A DNA stretch of 43,673 bases, taken from assembly GCA_001873285.1 (NCBI GenBank), contig MNYV01000120.1:1-43673 (forward strand), read 5' to 3'. Each line of letters starts with the position of its first letter. Within the stretch, counting starts at the first letter, position 1. The stretch is from Nitrospirae bacterium CG2_30_53_67 (GTDB taxonomy: Bacteria; CG2-30-53-67). Position numbers and translations under genes: made by a program. The notes under the pieces are model-generated. The model did not search any database and was not told the DNA's origin. It was given only the letters and a program-made list of their open reading frames with translations. This document shows, piece by piece, positions 1-8,761 of this stretch.

Positions 1-1
1 C

Positions 2-403
2 TTTAACCGCATCATCGGGGACAGCCGGTTTGAACTGCTGTTCGCCCGCTTCCTGGAAGACTGCGCCGACGACGATGTGATTTCTTATGCCAAAAACTAC
101 CTGGCGGTGCATTTCAAGTTGGATTACGTGAACGCGGACGGCGACATTTCCAACTACTATCCGGATTTTATGGTCAAGCTGTCCGATAAGCGGCTTGTCA
201 TTGTCGAAACGAAGGGGCAGGAAGACCTGGATGTGCCGCTGAAGATGGCACGGCTGCGGCAATGGTGCGAGGACATCAACCGGGTGCAGTCGAATGTGAC
301 CTATGACTTTGTTTACGTGGACGAAGAGAGCTTTGAGAAATACAAACCCACCTCTTTCCGGCAATTGGTTGCCGGCTTCAGGGAATACAAAGAGAAAATA
401 TAA
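2..403 (+). CDS. Type III restriction enzyme, Res subunit, C-terminal fragment
   Basis: The reading frame is open from the window edge, so only the last 133 residues are present. They hold a PD-(D/E)xK nuclease core: a YYPDF motif about 50 residues in, then the strand VIVETKG, which supplies the E-x-K catalytic pair. This arrangement is typical of the C-terminal nuclease domain of type III restriction (Res) subunits and related DEAD/DEAH-helicase nucleases. The helicase part would lie upstream of the window. A GTG at 77 could start a shorter ORF, but the nuclease fold extends upstream of it. The gene converges on sat through a shared terminator. Type III Res is inferred from the nuclease core alone, so a related helicase-nuclease is possible. 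Confidence 0.72.
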   Translation, partial: FNRIIGDSRFELLFARFLEDCADDDVISYAKNYLAVHFKLDYVNADGDISNYYPDFMVKLSDKRLVIVETKGQEDLDVPLKMARLRQWCEDINRVQSNVTYDFVYVDEESFEKYKPTSFRQLVAGFREYKEKI

Positions 404-530
404 CCAAACGGTTTATCTGACCCCCAACGAGTTGGGACGCCCAACAGTTTTGAAAAATACCTTTGAAGATATGAGGAAAGAACTTGAGCTATAAGATAGT
501 CATCGCCGAGAATCCTATAGACTCCCCATT

Positions 531-566
531 AAAAAAGGGATGCGGTAAGAACCGCATCCCTTTTTT
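531..566. terminator. Bidirectional intrinsic terminator between res and sat
   Basis: A perfect 16-bp inverted repeat (531-546 with 551-566) surrounds an AAGA loop. The stem has a GC-rich core, GGGATGCGGT, and is flanked by six A on one side and six T on the other. It therefore works as a hairpin plus U-run in either direction, as expected between convergent genes. Bases 404-530 hold nothing else I can support. Confidence 0.9.
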
Positions 567-587
567 ATTCATTAAAACCAGGATTCG

Positions 588-1811
588 TTATTCGCCCGTG
601 GCCGCCTTATGCAGCTTGATCTCGACCTTATCAGTCAGGCCGGCATAGTACTCTCGGAGGATTTTAAGAACCTCGGGCCGGCTGAAATGATCCGGGACCT
701 CTTCACCTTCGGAAAGCATCTTCCGGAGCTTGGTGCCGGAAAGGAGCATGCGGTCTTCCTTGCCGTGGCAGCAGGTTCTCATGGAGGCCATGCCGTCGCA
801 CTTCTTGCAGTAGAAGGTCCAGTCGATTTTCAAGGGTTTGGTCTCCAGCGCATCCTTGGGGATCTCGTCAAAGATATGATGGGCATCGAAGGGGCCGTAG
901 TAGTCGCCCACGCCGGCATGGTCACGTCCGACGATCAGGTGGCTGCATCCGTAATTCTGACGGAACAGGGCATGGAGAAGCGCCTCACGCGGCCCTGCAT
1001 ACCGCATATCCAGCGGATACCCGGCCTGGATGACCGTGTCCTTGACAAAATATTTTTCAATCAAGGTTCCGATGGCCTTGCTCCGGACATCGGCGGGAAT
1101 ATCACCGGCTTTCAGTTTGCCGAGCAGTTGATGGATGAGAACCCCGTCGCAGACTTCGATGGCGATCTTGGCCAGGTATTCGTGGGACCGGTGCATGGGA
1201 TTCCGGGTCTGAAATGCCGCTACCGTGCTCCATCCCTTATCCTCGAAGATCTTTCGGGTCTCGGCCGGGGACATGTAGATGCCCGGATATTTTTTTGGGA
1301 ATTCGCCTTCACTGAAGACCTTGACCGGGCCGGCCAGATTGACGTCTCCCTGTTCCATGACCTTGGCCACGCCCGGATGCTCCATGTCCGTGGTTTTAAA
1401 GACGTGCTTGCATTCGAACTCCTTGTCCTTCTTGGTCATCTCATATTTTTCTTTCACGACCATGGAGCCCATGAGTTCCCCGGACTCTTCATCCACCAGG
1501 GCGATCTCTTCTCCCTCTTTGATGGAATCGGCTTGACCTTTGTTGGTGGAAAGGGTGATGGGAATGGGCCAGAAGAGGCCGTTTGCCATCTTGTAATTTT
1601 CGCAGACCCCTTTCCAATCGGCCTTGGTCATGAATCCGTCGAGCGGGGTGAAGCCGCCGATGCCGAGCATGATGAGATCTCCGGTCTCCCGGGAGACCGT
1701 CCGGACCTGTGTCAGCGATTTGGCCTTTTTCTTGGCCTCATCGAGCTCTTTACCCTTGATCAGAAGGGGTTTTAAACCTTTCCCGCCATGCGGTTGAACC
1801 AATTTGGACAT
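588..1811 (-). CDS. sat: Sulfate adenylyltransferase (ATP sulfurylase)
   Basis: Cytoplasmic enzyme that activates sulfate with ATP to give adenosine 5'-phosphosulfate (APS), the first step of dissimilatory sulfate reduction; it can run backwards in sulfur oxidisers. The 407-residue length matches the homo-oligomeric Sat of sulfate reducers. The ATP-binding/catalytic motif [10 protein letters not shown] is at residues 201-210 and GRDHAG at 295-300. A cysteine group (C335, C338, C347, C348) near the C terminus resembles the zinc site of some prokaryotic Sat proteins. An excellent ribosome site, GAGGAGGT, precedes the ATG. It lies 146 bases beyond qmoC, with a terminator-like hairpin between, so it may have its own promoter or depend on read-through. 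Confidence 0.97.
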   Translation of the reverse strand: MSKLVQPHGGKGLKPLLIKGKELDEAKKKAKSLTQVRTVSRETGDLIMLGIGGFTPLDGFMTKADWKGVCENYKMANGLFWPIPITLSTNKGQADSIKEGEEIALVDEESGELMGSMVVKEKYEMTKKDKEFECKHVFKTTDMEHPGVAKVMEQGDVNLAGPVKVFSEGEFPKKYPGIYMSPAETRKIFEDKGWSTVAAFQTRNPMHRSHEYLAKIAIEVCDGVLIHQLLGKLKAGDIPADVRSKAIGTLIEKYFVKDTVIQAGYPLDMRYAGPREALLHALFRQNYGCSHLIVGRDHAGVGDYYGPFDAHHIFDEIPKDALETKPLKIDWTFYCKKCDGMASMRTCCHGKEDRMLLSGTKLRKMLSEGEEVPDHFSRPEVLKILREYYAGLTDKVEIKLHKAATGE

Positions 1812-1901
1812 GTTTTACCTCCTCTAAGACGATGTGCTTTCAAAACACTCTTGGCCGCCGGATTGGTTCAGCCAACCCCGGCAGTCAGAATTTTGTTATC
1901 C

Positions 1902-1930
1902 AAAAGGCGGCCGTTATCTAAACGTCCGCC
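1902..1930 (-). terminator. Terminator-like hairpin between qmoC and sat
   Basis: Read on the minus strand, GGCGGACGTT and AACGGCCGCC pair over 10 bp with one mismatch around a 5-base loop, followed by TTTT. It sits just downstream of the qmoC stop. The U-run is short, so termination may be partial, letting some transcription reach sat. Confidence 0.55.
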
Positions 1931-1957
1931 GGTTATCATCATTTTCCAAGGTGCCTG

Positions 1958-3100
1958 CTACCTGCCGCTCATCTTTGCAAAGACCAGCGCCGTGGTTCTG
2001 TAAAAGAGATGGGCGAACTTGGAATAAGGGGCATAGGCAAACAGATAAAACACGCAAACCAGATGAACAAAATAAACGGCCTTGGCCGGTAGATTCGGGT
2101 TGTGGATGTCGGCGCCCACGTAACGGAGAATCTGTGCCAGGAGTCCCGTGAGTCCGACCAGCAGTACGATGTTGAGAAACAACCAGTCGAAATAGCTCCC
2201 CCGTCCGGATTTCTCATCCTTGGCGCGGCGGTTCATGATCAGAAGCCCCGCTCCTGCAAGGAGGACGACAGCGCTGATGTTGCCGATGAATTTCATCATA
2301 ATGAAGAGCATCCGGCCCGGGACCGATTCTTCCCCGGTAAAATACATGACGATGAAACCAATGGTGGTGGTGACGGCCAGGCCGATGAATGCGTAGAACG
2401 TGAGCATATGCGCTGTCGCCCGAGCTTTGTTGACCCCGCATTCTTTGAATTTGGAGTGTGCCAGGATTTCTTTGACCACAGCCGTGATGCCTGCCCCGAT
2501 ACTTCCTGCAGCGGGGGGCAAGGAACCGGCCTTCATGTCGGCCCACATGCCGGTGATCCCCTTGTAGGCGGACCAGACAGCGAAGAGCGCCGCGGAGGTG
2601 AAGGTCAGATCGACCAGCCAGGTGTTGATAAAGTTCCCAAAAGCCCCGACGTGCATGAGCGATTCGGGAAGGGCCCTGTTGAGGGCCGGAGTGATGAGCA
2701 TGGCAACAGTTAGGATGACCACGGGGATGGCGAGGACCGTCAAAAGCGAATCCTTGTTGTTGACCGCTTTGGCGAGAAATTGCACCGGGGCATAATGCTG
2801 GATCGCCTGCTTGCGGATCGCGCCCAAAACCTCGCCGGGCTTGGCGCCTCGAGGGCAGTAGGAGGTGCAGTCTCCGCAGTGGTGGCAGAGCCAGATGTCG
2901 GGATCGGAGACGAGCCTGTCTTTGAGGCCCCACCCTGCCCAGATCATCTCTTTACGCGGGAAGGGTTTGTTGTCGGGTGATTGCGGACAGACCACCGAGC
3001 AGGTCGCGCACTGATAGCACTGCTTCAAGGTGTCACCGCCAGCCGCTTTAAGCTCCCTGATAAAACTCAGGTCCGGTTTGACCACGGTCGTATCTGCCAT
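1958..3100 (-). CDS. qmoC: Quinone-interacting membrane oxidoreductase, subunit QmoC
   Basis: Membrane subunit that links the quinone pool to QmoAB and, through it, to APS reductase. The N-terminal HdrC-like part has two [4Fe-4S] motifs (C28, C31, C34, C38 and C72, C75, C78, C82). The rest is an HdrE/NarI-like integral membrane domain with about six hydrophobic segments and histidines that could bind haem b. I chose the start at 3100 because AGGAGG lies about 10 bases upstream. An in-frame extension to 3166 would overlap the end of qmoB and has no comparable ribosome site. The 380-residue length is normal. It is the last gene of qmoABC, 28 bases after qmoB. Confidence 0.95.
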   Translation of the reverse strand: MADTTVVKPDLSFIRELKAAGGDTLKQCYQCATCSVVCPQSPDNKPFPRKEMIWAGWGLKDRLVSDPDIWLCHHCGDCTSYCPRGAKPGEVLGAIRKQAIQHYAPVQFLAKAVNNKDSLLTVLAIPVVILTVAMLITPALNRALPESLMHVGAFGNFINTWLVDLTFTSAALFAVWSAYKGITGMWADMKAGSLPPAAGSIGAGITAVVKEILAHSKFKECGVNKARATAHMLTFYAFIGLAVTTTIGFIVMYFTGEESVPGRMLFIMMKFIGNISAVVLLAGAGLLIMNRRAKDEKSGRGSYFDWLFLNIVLLVGLTGLLAQILRYVGADIHNPNLPAKAVYFVHLVCVFYLFAYAPYSKFAHLFYRTTALVFAKMSGR

Positions 3101-3128
3101 TGTCTTCGCGCCTCCTGATGTTATTCTT

Positions 3129-5381
3129 TTAGAATCCCTTGAAGGGATTGAATCCCACTTTGTCAATGGTCTCCATCATGGAGTTGACGATCTCCGGGAT
3201 CTTGTCGTATTCATTGATGGAGAGCTGATGGACCTGGATCCTGTCGGATTCGAGATGAAGCCGGTCCAGCGTCTCCTGGACCTTCTCGAGCCTGTAATTC
3301 GCCAGCTCGCTCCCCTTGATGAAGTGGCATTGGTAGTCATCCCCGTGCTTGCAGCCGATCAGGATGATCCCGTCCATGCCTCTCGAAAGCGAATCCGCGA
3401 TCCAGACCAGGTTGGTGCTCCCGAGGCACCGCAGAGGGATGAACCGGACCGAGGAATTGTACTGAAGCCTCTTCAGCCCGGCCATATCCACAGCCGGGAA
3501 GGCGTCGTTCTCGCAGATGAAGCAGAGGACGCGCGGCTTTTCATCATCCGGTTCCGGAACCTCGACGGCCTTGATCATGGAGGAGATGATATCCACACTA
3601 TAGTCCTTGAAGGAGATGAGCCTCTCCGGGCAGGCCCCCATGCAAACGCCGCAGCGCCGGCAGCGGTACGGGTTGGGTTTGGGCGTTCCCTTTTCGTCCT
3701 CATCGAGGACGCCGAAGGGGCATTCTTCGGTACAGCGCTTGCACTGAGTGCAGCGCTGGAGGAAGAATTCGGGGAAGGTCTGATCTCCGGCTCTCGGGTG
3801 GACCGCCTTGCCCTGGGAGGTCAACTCCAGGCACTGGATGGCCTTGAGCACGGCGCCGGTTGCATCGGTCTGACAGGCCTCCGTGTCCAGCGGGGCGCGT
3901 ACCGTTCCCGCCGCATAGATGCCGGTCCGTTGGGTCTCGTAGGGAAAACAAATATAGTGGGAATCCGGGAAGCCGTAAATCAGATGGGGGAGTTCTCCGC
4001 CGCGCCGATAGTTTAGATTCAGGATCGAAGGTTTCCCCACGTCCTCTTCCCGGAACGGCTTTCCCAGCGTGCCGGACTCCTGGGCCTTTTTCGCTTCCTG
4101 GACGGCCTGGGCCACCTCTTCCGGATTCATGGTTAGCGCCGTGGCGGGCTTCATCCCCGTGGCAAGCACCAGGAGGTCGGCCTCCACGGTGATCTTCCGG
4201 CCGAGCAGGGTATTGTCCACCTCGACGGTAAGATTCCCGCCCTGGCCGCTTCCGACCGAGACCACCTCTCCCTTGGTCAGGAAAATCCCGTCGTCGGCTT
4301 GGGCCTTTTTGTAGTAATGTTCGTACTGGCCCGGGGTCCGCATATCCTTGTAGAGGATCGTGGCCGTGGCATGGGGATCGCTCAGACGGACGTACTCGGC
4401 CTGTTTCAGGGAGGTCATGCAGCAGACCGAAGAGCAGTAGGGGAGATGATCGGGATCCCGGGATCCGGCGCATTGGATGAAAACCACGTTTCTGGCCGTC
4501 TTTCCGTCCGACGGCCGCAGGATCTTTCCGTTGTTCTTGGAAGCGATCTCCTCCATCTGGACGTTGGTGATGACGTTGGGGCTCAGACCGTAACCGAGGC
4601 GGCCGAGTTTTTCGGCCTCATACGGGCGGAAGCCCGCGGCTAGGATAATGGCCCCGATTTTCCTTTCCAAGGTTTCGCCGCTTTGTTTCTTAATGGCGGC
4701 CGTGTAGAGCCCGGGCTGCCCGGAGATGTTCTCCATGGTGGAGGAAAGGATCACCTCGATATTCTTATCCGCCTCTATCTGTTGAATCAGCGAGCTGTAC
4801 TCCGGATCCTGAAGTTTGTCAAAGGCGCCGGATTTGGGGAACTGCTTGTACAGCTTTCTTGCGAAGCCGCCGAGACGCTCGGTCTTCTCCACGAGCACGA
4901 CCTTATGGTTGGTCCATGAGGCCTCCAGGGCGGCCTTCATGCCGGTGATTCCGCCGCCGACGACCAGGATGGTCCGGTCAATGGGTTCGATGTGCGGCTC
5001 TGCAAGCTCCATCTTTTTGGCCTTGGCGATCCCCATCCGGATATAGTCCTCGGCCATCATCTGGGTATCTTCATGATTGGCCGGCTGAGACCAGACCACC
5101 TGTTCGCGAAGATTGACCCTCTCCTGAATCAGCCCCGGCCCGAAATCGAAGACATCGGTCATCATCCTGGGCGAGCAGGCCGCGATGACCACGGTGTTCA
5201 CCCCTTCCTTCTCGATGTCATCCTTGATGATTTGCGCCCCTTCGTCGCTGCAGAATGCCGCGTGATTCCTGCATACCGGCGCCTTGTGCTCTTGGGTCGC
5301 GACCTTGTTCATCGCCTCGATATTGAGGGATGACCCGATCTCACAGCCGGTGCAGATGTAAACCCCAAGTTTCTTCTCCAT
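3129..5381 (-). CDS. qmoB: Quinone-interacting membrane oxidoreductase, subunit QmoB
   Basis: HdrA-like flavoprotein of the Qmo complex, which moves electrons between menaquinol and APS reductase. The N terminus has a cysteine-containing HdrA-type segment (YICTGCEIG). It is followed by an FAD-binding Rossmann motif (VVGGGITGMKAA) near residue 140 and two adjacent ferredoxin motifs (CTQCKRCTEECP and CRRCGVCMGACP) near 555-605. The C-terminal 140 residues are an MvhD-like iron-sulfur domain (CFICEND, then LRCLG and GCKHGDDYQC). Its 750 residues match QmoB of sulfate reducers. It starts 4 bases after the qmoA stop with AAGGAGA ahead of the ATG, so the two are surely co-expressed. Confidence 0.96.
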   Translation of the reverse strand: MEKKLGVYICTGCEIGSSLNIEAMNKVATQEHKAPVCRNHAAFCSDEGAQIIKDDIEKEGVNTVVIAACSPRMMTDVFDFGPGLIQERVNLREQVVWSQPANHEDTQMMAEDYIRMGIAKAKKMELAEPHIEPIDRTILVVGGGITGMKAALEASWTNHKVVLVEKTERLGGFARKLYKQFPKSGAFDKLQDPEYSSLIQQIEADKNIEVILSSTMENISGQPGLYTAAIKKQSGETLERKIGAIILAAGFRPYEAEKLGRLGYGLSPNVITNVQMEEIASKNNGKILRPSDGKTARNVVFIQCAGSRDPDHLPYCSSVCCMTSLKQAEYVRLSDPHATATILYKDMRTPGQYEHYYKKAQADDGIFLTKGEVVSVGSGQGGNLTVEVDNTLLGRKITVEADLLVLATGMKPATALTMNPEEVAQAVQEAKKAQESGTLGKPFREEDVGKPSILNLNYRRGGELPHLIYGFPDSHYICFPYETQRTGIYAAGTVRAPLDTEACQTDATGAVLKAIQCLELTSQGKAVHPRAGDQTFPEFFLQRCTQCKRCTEECPFGVLDEDEKGTPKPNPYRCRRCGVCMGACPERLISFKDYSVDIISSMIKAVEVPEPDDEKPRVLCFICENDAFPAVDMAGLKRLQYNSSVRFIPLRCLGSTNLVWIADSLSRGMDGIILIGCKHGDDYQCHFIKGSELANYRLEKVQETLDRLHLESDRIQVHQLSINEYDKIPEIVNSMMETIDKVGFNPFKGF

Positions 5382-5385
5382 CTCG

Positions 5386-6636
5386 TTATCTCCTTACGAT
5401 GCTTTGAATCGCCTTGAGCGCGGCCCCGGTGGCGTCCTGTGTGCAGGAGGCCACGTCCGTGGGCTTCCTGGCGACGCCCGTAGAAATGATCCCCGTCCCG
5501 TTAGAGACGATAAAACCGCTTATGTCCTGTTCGACTGCAACGGGAAGTCTCCCTTCTCTTGCCGTCGGATCCATGCCCGTGGCGAGAACGACCAGGTCCA
5601 CGGTCTGGTGCACCTTCTCCCCGGTCACGGCGTTCTCGGCCGTCACCGTAAGCTTGCCGGTTGCCGGGTCTTCTGTGATCTTTGCGACCTTGCCTTTGAT
5701 CAGCGTGGTGTTCGGCTGGGCGGACACGGTCTGCACGAACTTTTCGTACTTTCCTTGGGCCCGAAGATCGATATAGAACATATAAGCCTGTGCGTTCGGA
5801 TTGAGTTCGTGGAGGTAGGCGATATGCTTGAAGGTCGCGAGGCAGCAGATTGAAGAGCAGTGGGCCATGTGGTTCTCATCCCTGGAACCCGCGCACTGGA
5901 CAAAGGCGATGGATTCGGGCGCTTTGCCGTCCGAAGGTCTCTGGATCTTGCCGCCGGTCGGACCGTTGGGAGCGGCCAGACGCTCCATCATCACGTTGGT
6001 GACGACGTTTTTGTATTTGCCGAATTCGAGATTGTCGATCTTCGCGGCATCATAAGGGTTCCATCCGGTGGCGAGGACCATGGCCCCGACATTCAGGTCC
6101 ACGGTCTCGGGTTTCATCTCCAGGTCAATGGCGTTGTAGGCGCAGGCTGCGACGCATTTTGCGCAGGCCTTTCCCTTGCAAACGCTCATATCGATCACGT
6201 ACCGCATGGGGAAGGCCATCTCGTGGGGGAGGTAGATCGCCTTGGTCTTGTCCATGCCGAGGTTGAAGTCGTTGAGACGCTCCACCGGGCAGGCCTCTAC
6301 GCACTTGCCGCAGGCCGTGCACTTGGCGTTCACATAACGGGGCTGAACCTTGACGCTCACCTGATAGCTGCCGTCACCGCCGGTCACCTTGTCCACCTGT
6401 GCCAGCGTGTAATATCTGATGTTTCGATTGGGGCGGATCCGCCGGAAGTTGATCTCCATGCCGCAGTAAGGCGGGCAGAGCTTGGGGAAGTATTTGTTCA
6501 TCTGGGCCACCCGTCCGCCCAGATAGGGGTTTTTCTCGACAATGACTGTCTTGTAGCCGGCTTCGGCCGCTTCAATGGCCGTGGTCATCCCGCTGATTCC
6601 TCCGCCCACGACCAGTATTCTTTTTTCCTCTGCCAT
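5386..6636 (-). CDS. qmoA: Quinone-interacting membrane oxidoreductase, subunit QmoA
   Basis: HdrA-like FAD protein of the Qmo complex. The dinucleotide-binding motif VVGGGISGMTTA lies at the N terminus, followed by the HdrA-type LCPPYCGMEINFRRI segment near residue 55. Two ferredoxin-like cysteine groups (CTACGKCVEACP and CKGKACAKCVAAC) fall around residues 110-165. Further FAD/NAD-binding motifs (LATGWNPYDA and LATGMDPTAREG) follow. The 416-residue length is normal. GGAGGAG precedes the ATG. It is the first gene of qmoABC and lies 45 bases from a ykgJ gene, where aprA would be expected in many sulfate reducers. Confidence 0.96.
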   Translation of the reverse strand: MAEEKRILVVGGGISGMTTAIEAAEAGYKTVIVEKNPYLGGRVAQMNKYFPKLCPPYCGMEINFRRIRPNRNIRYYTLAQVDKVTGGDGSYQVSVKVQPRYVNAKCTACGKCVEACPVERLNDFNLGMDKTKAIYLPHEMAFPMRYVIDMSVCKGKACAKCVAACAYNAIDLEMKPETVDLNVGAMVLATGWNPYDAAKIDNLEFGKYKNVVTNVMMERLAAPNGPTGGKIQRPSDGKAPESIAFVQCAGSRDENHMAHCSSICCLATFKHIAYLHELNPNAQAYMFYIDLRAQGKYEKFVQTVSAQPNTTLIKGKVAKITEDPATGKLTVTAENAVTGEKVHQTVDLVVLATGMDPTAREGRLPVAVEQDISGFIVSNGTGIISTGVARKPTDVASCTQDATGAALKAIQSIVRR

Positions 6637-6660
6637 ACTACTCCTCCATCAATAATGATA

Positions 6661-6681
6661 GGTTCTTCTCCCCTTGAACCC
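6661..6681. repeat. Possible remnant of the TIR element at the qmo/ykgJ junction
   Basis: GGTTCTTCTCC is identical to the outer 11 bases of the terminal inverted repeat of the elements at 18.9 and 20.1 kb. It is followed by CTTGAACCC, the core heptamer-like unit of those elements. It directly abuts the ykgJ stop codon, where base composition changes. It is short, so chance similarity is possible. Confidence 0.35.
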
Positions 6682-7482
6682 TTATGATTTTACAAACTTT
6701 TTGGGAAATGATTCATTCTTTTTTACCTTTAATGTCTCCTCAAGCATCAGGATATATTTCAGGTATTTGAATCCGAATTTCATCAGCGCGATCTCGTCGG
6801 TTTTCATCTTCTCGACCTCTTCTTTATCCATATCAAAAGAATCGAGAAACCTGCTCTCAAAGATAAATTTCTTGAATCTGTCTATATCATAACTTGCCAT
6901 GTAAAGCATGCCCTGTTTCTTCGAGTCGAGTTGGGGCTGCCCGGAGGCATTTCTCCTTAACTGGATCTCTTTCCATTCCCTGTTCATCTCATCATAGAGC
7001 TCAACCCCCTGGTCGATCCTCCAGGTCTCGATGGTCCACTCCTTTTCCTCCTGATAACCGAGGCAATTAGGGTCTCTTACAAAAAAGTAGAATTCTTCAT
7101 TTGCCGGCCCTTCCTTTGAGCCGCTTATCATCATAAGCCCCTGGCCAACCGGATAATATCGGCAGTTGGAAGGACGGTCTTCATAGATACTACAGCCTTC
7201 ATCCGTAACAAAGGGACATTTCCCTTCATCATCCGTCATCTTAAGCACTGCGTAAGGATGTGAGGTCTTTTCATCAGTATGGGTGTATGTGTATCTATCC
7301 AGGAACTCTCCTGATGAAATTCCCAATCTATTTTTCATCCTTACGATGTCATAAGGCGTAAGAAGCACATCCGCACGGCTGCAGCATTTGCTGAAACAGG
7401 CGATACTTTTATAACACCCGAATTTGAATTTGGAATTCAGTGTGCGCTTAATAGGTTCTACAAGCCTTCTACTCAAAAACAT
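6682..7482 (-). CDS. YkgJ-family cysteine-cluster protein (PF03692), copy 1
   Basis: A 266-residue protein with the CxxxCC signature of the YkgJ/UPF0153 family, thought to bind zinc or an iron-sulfur centre: CFSKCC near residue 30, then CPFVTDEGCSIYEDRPSNCRYYP near 90-115. The function of the family is unknown. The C-terminal ~120 residues form a helical extension shared with the next gene. AAAGGA stands 7 bases before the ATG. It lies between aprA and qmoA in the same direction, so a role in maturing or supporting APS reductase or Qmo is possible but only inferred. Low-GC codon use sets it apart from qmoABC. About 30-40% identical by eye to its neighbour, so an old duplication. Confidence 0.85.
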   Translation of the reverse strand: MFLSRRLVEPIKRTLNSKFKFGCYKSIACFSKCCSRADVLLTPYDIVRMKNRLGISSGEFLDRYTYTHTDEKTSHPYAVLKMTDDEGKCPFVTDEGCSIYEDRPSNCRYYPVGQGLMMISGSKEGPANEEFYFFVRDPNCLGYQEEKEWTIETWRIDQGVELYDEMNREWKEIQLRRNASGQPQLDSKKQGMLYMASYDIDRFKKFIFESRFLDSFDMDKEEVEKMKTDEIALMKFGFKYLKYILMLEETLKVKKNESFPKKFVKS

Positions 7483-7505
7483 GGTTTAATCCTTTGTCCC
7501 GAAAA

Positions 7506-7626
7506 TGTCATTCTCTGGCTTGACCAGAGAATCCAGTTCCGCTTTTTTCTGGATTCCCCGATCAAGCATGCCCTCGAATGTCTTAATCGGGGGTCGGGGA
7601 ATGACAGATGTGCCGACTTATCGGCA
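7506..7626. repeat. Palindromic intergenic repeat between the two ykgJ genes
   Basis: Nested inverted repeats: TTCTCTGG/CCAGAGAA around a 5-base loop at 7511-7531, a CCCCGA/TCGGGG pair further on, and outer ends TGTCATT (from 7506) and AATGACA (to 7606). The adjoining hairpin TGCCGA-CTTA-TCGGCA at 7611-7626 reaches into the last codons of the next ykgJ. This is a REP-like mosaic with a close relative at 8.46-8.63 kb. Confidence 0.7.
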
Positions 7627-8421
7627 TGTGGGTTTTGACTTCAATAGCTTATCCATTTCCTTATCTTTGAGTTTAAAGATTTCCTCGTTAAACAGAGTAA
7701 ATCTTACCCATCTATAACCAAAATTCAAGAGTTCTTCCTCATCTTCCTTGATCTTTTCGATAACCTCTTTCTCTACATCATATATATCAAAAAACCTGGT
7801 TCCAAAAAGGAATCTCTTGAATTCACCAAGGTCATAACAGGCCCTATAAAGCAGCTTTGCCTTTCCTGAATCAAGCTTATTATTCTGGAAATAATCATGA
7901 AAGGTAATCTCTCGATAGGCTTCATTCATTTTGTCATAGATGCCGATCCCCTGAGCCTTCTTCCACTCCCCTGCTGTCCATTGTCTTTCATCTTCTCCTC
8001 CAGAGGCTGAACTGCCTTTGGCGGAAAATCCAAGACATGAGGGCTTCTCCTCTATTAAAAATTCTTCTTCTTTAGAAGAAGCAGGGAAGACAGGATACAT
8101 CCTGCAGGACCATGGCCTGTCCTGATAAATACTACAACCATCCTCGGTAACAAAAGGACAACTCTTATTCTCATCCTCCATCATCTTAAGCACAACAAGA
8201 GGCAGCCCCTCATCTCCTAAGAGCGCAACCGTATATCTTTTTAAGAATTCTCCAGAGGACAGCCAGACCATCTTTCTCATCCTCAGGACATCATAGGGTG
8301 TAAGAAAGATATTGACATCATTACAGCAGGTGTTAAAACAAGAAAGCCCTTTATGACATGAAAATTTGAATCTGTCATTTAGAGAGAGCTTTCGTTGATT
8401 TTCAGTATATTTTTTATTCAT
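7618..8421 (-). CDS. YkgJ-family cysteine-cluster protein (PF03692), copy 2
   Basis: A 267-residue paralogue of the gene just downstream. The cysteine motif CFNTCC is near residue 29, and CPFVTEDGCSIYQDRPWSCRMYP near 87-110. A helical C-terminal region is rich in Glu and Lys. The last residues (KPTCR) are encoded inside a palindromic repeat, suggesting that insertion of the repeat altered the C terminus. GC content is low (35% in bases 7681-7740), unlike the Wood-Ljungdahl and qmo genes. It is transcribed with aprBA, 340 bases downstream of aprA. No function is assigned; metal or Fe-S binding is the family expectation. Confidence 0.83.
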   Translation of the reverse strand: MNKKYTENQRKLSLNDRFKFSCHKGLSCFNTCCNDVNIFLTPYDVLRMRKMVWLSSGEFLKRYTVALLGDEGLPLVVLKMMEDENKSCPFVTEDGCSIYQDRPWSCRMYPVFPASSKEEEFLIEEKPSCLGFSAKGSSASGGEDERQWTAGEWKKAQGIGIYDKMNEAYREITFHDYFQNNKLDSGKAKLLYRACYDLGEFKRFLFGTRFFDIYDVEKEVIEKIKEDEEELLNFGYRWVRFTLFNEEIFKLKDKEMDKLLKSKPTCR

Positions 8422-8458
8422 AAACTATTCTCTATAAATTAACGCCTTAAATAATGAG

Positions 8459-8627
8459 ATGCTGAAACAAGTTCAGCATGACAAGACAAAAGGTGTCATT
8501 CCGAACTTGTTTCGGAATCTCAAGACCCTGAAGTCCAGGGTGACAATTATCTTATGTCATTCCCCGATTAAATCGGGGGACGGCGTCTGGATTGTCCGAT
8601 CAAGTCGGACAATGACGGCATTGGAAT
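8459..8627. repeat. Palindromic repeat mosaic between aprA and ykgJ
   Basis: Several short hairpins follow one another: ATGCTGAA/TTCAGCAT, ATTCCGAA/TTCGGAAT, ACCCTG/CAGGGT, CCCCGATT/AATCGGGG and TTGTCCGA/TCGGACAA. TGTCATTCC-type units recur between them. This is a REP-like intergenic mosaic related to 7506-7626. It explains the spurious ORF reading through it. Confidence 0.7.
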
Positions 8628-8656
8628 TGATAATAATATACTTTCGTTTTCCTTAT

Positions 8657-8725
8657 GTGCCGACTTATCGGCACGATTGTTCCGTTCTAAATTTTTGGAG
8701 GGGCGGCCTGAAAGGTCGCCCCTCC
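8657..8725. other. Two hairpins just downstream of aprA
   Basis: GTGCCGA-CTTA-TCGGCAC (8657-8674) repeats the hairpin found at the end of ykgJ copy 2. GGAGGGGCG...CGCCCCTCC (8697-8725) is a strong GC-rich stem 37 bases past the aprA stop. Neither is followed by a U-run on the minus strand. They look more like transcript-stabilising or REP-type structures than classical terminators. Confidence 0.55.
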
Positions 8726-8761
8726 ATACATCATCTCATGGTCTACTATTTAATTAAACGA

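Noticed and set aside
303-494. A 63-codon frame overlapping the end of the restriction gene
   Set aside because: Its first half is a shifted reading of the nuclease codons. The second half looks somewhat protein-like but has no start, ribosome site or family.
3101-3166. Longer N terminus for QmoC
   Set aside because: It would overlap the qmoB end, lacks a ribosome site and does not resemble QmoC; AGGAGG marks the start at 3100.
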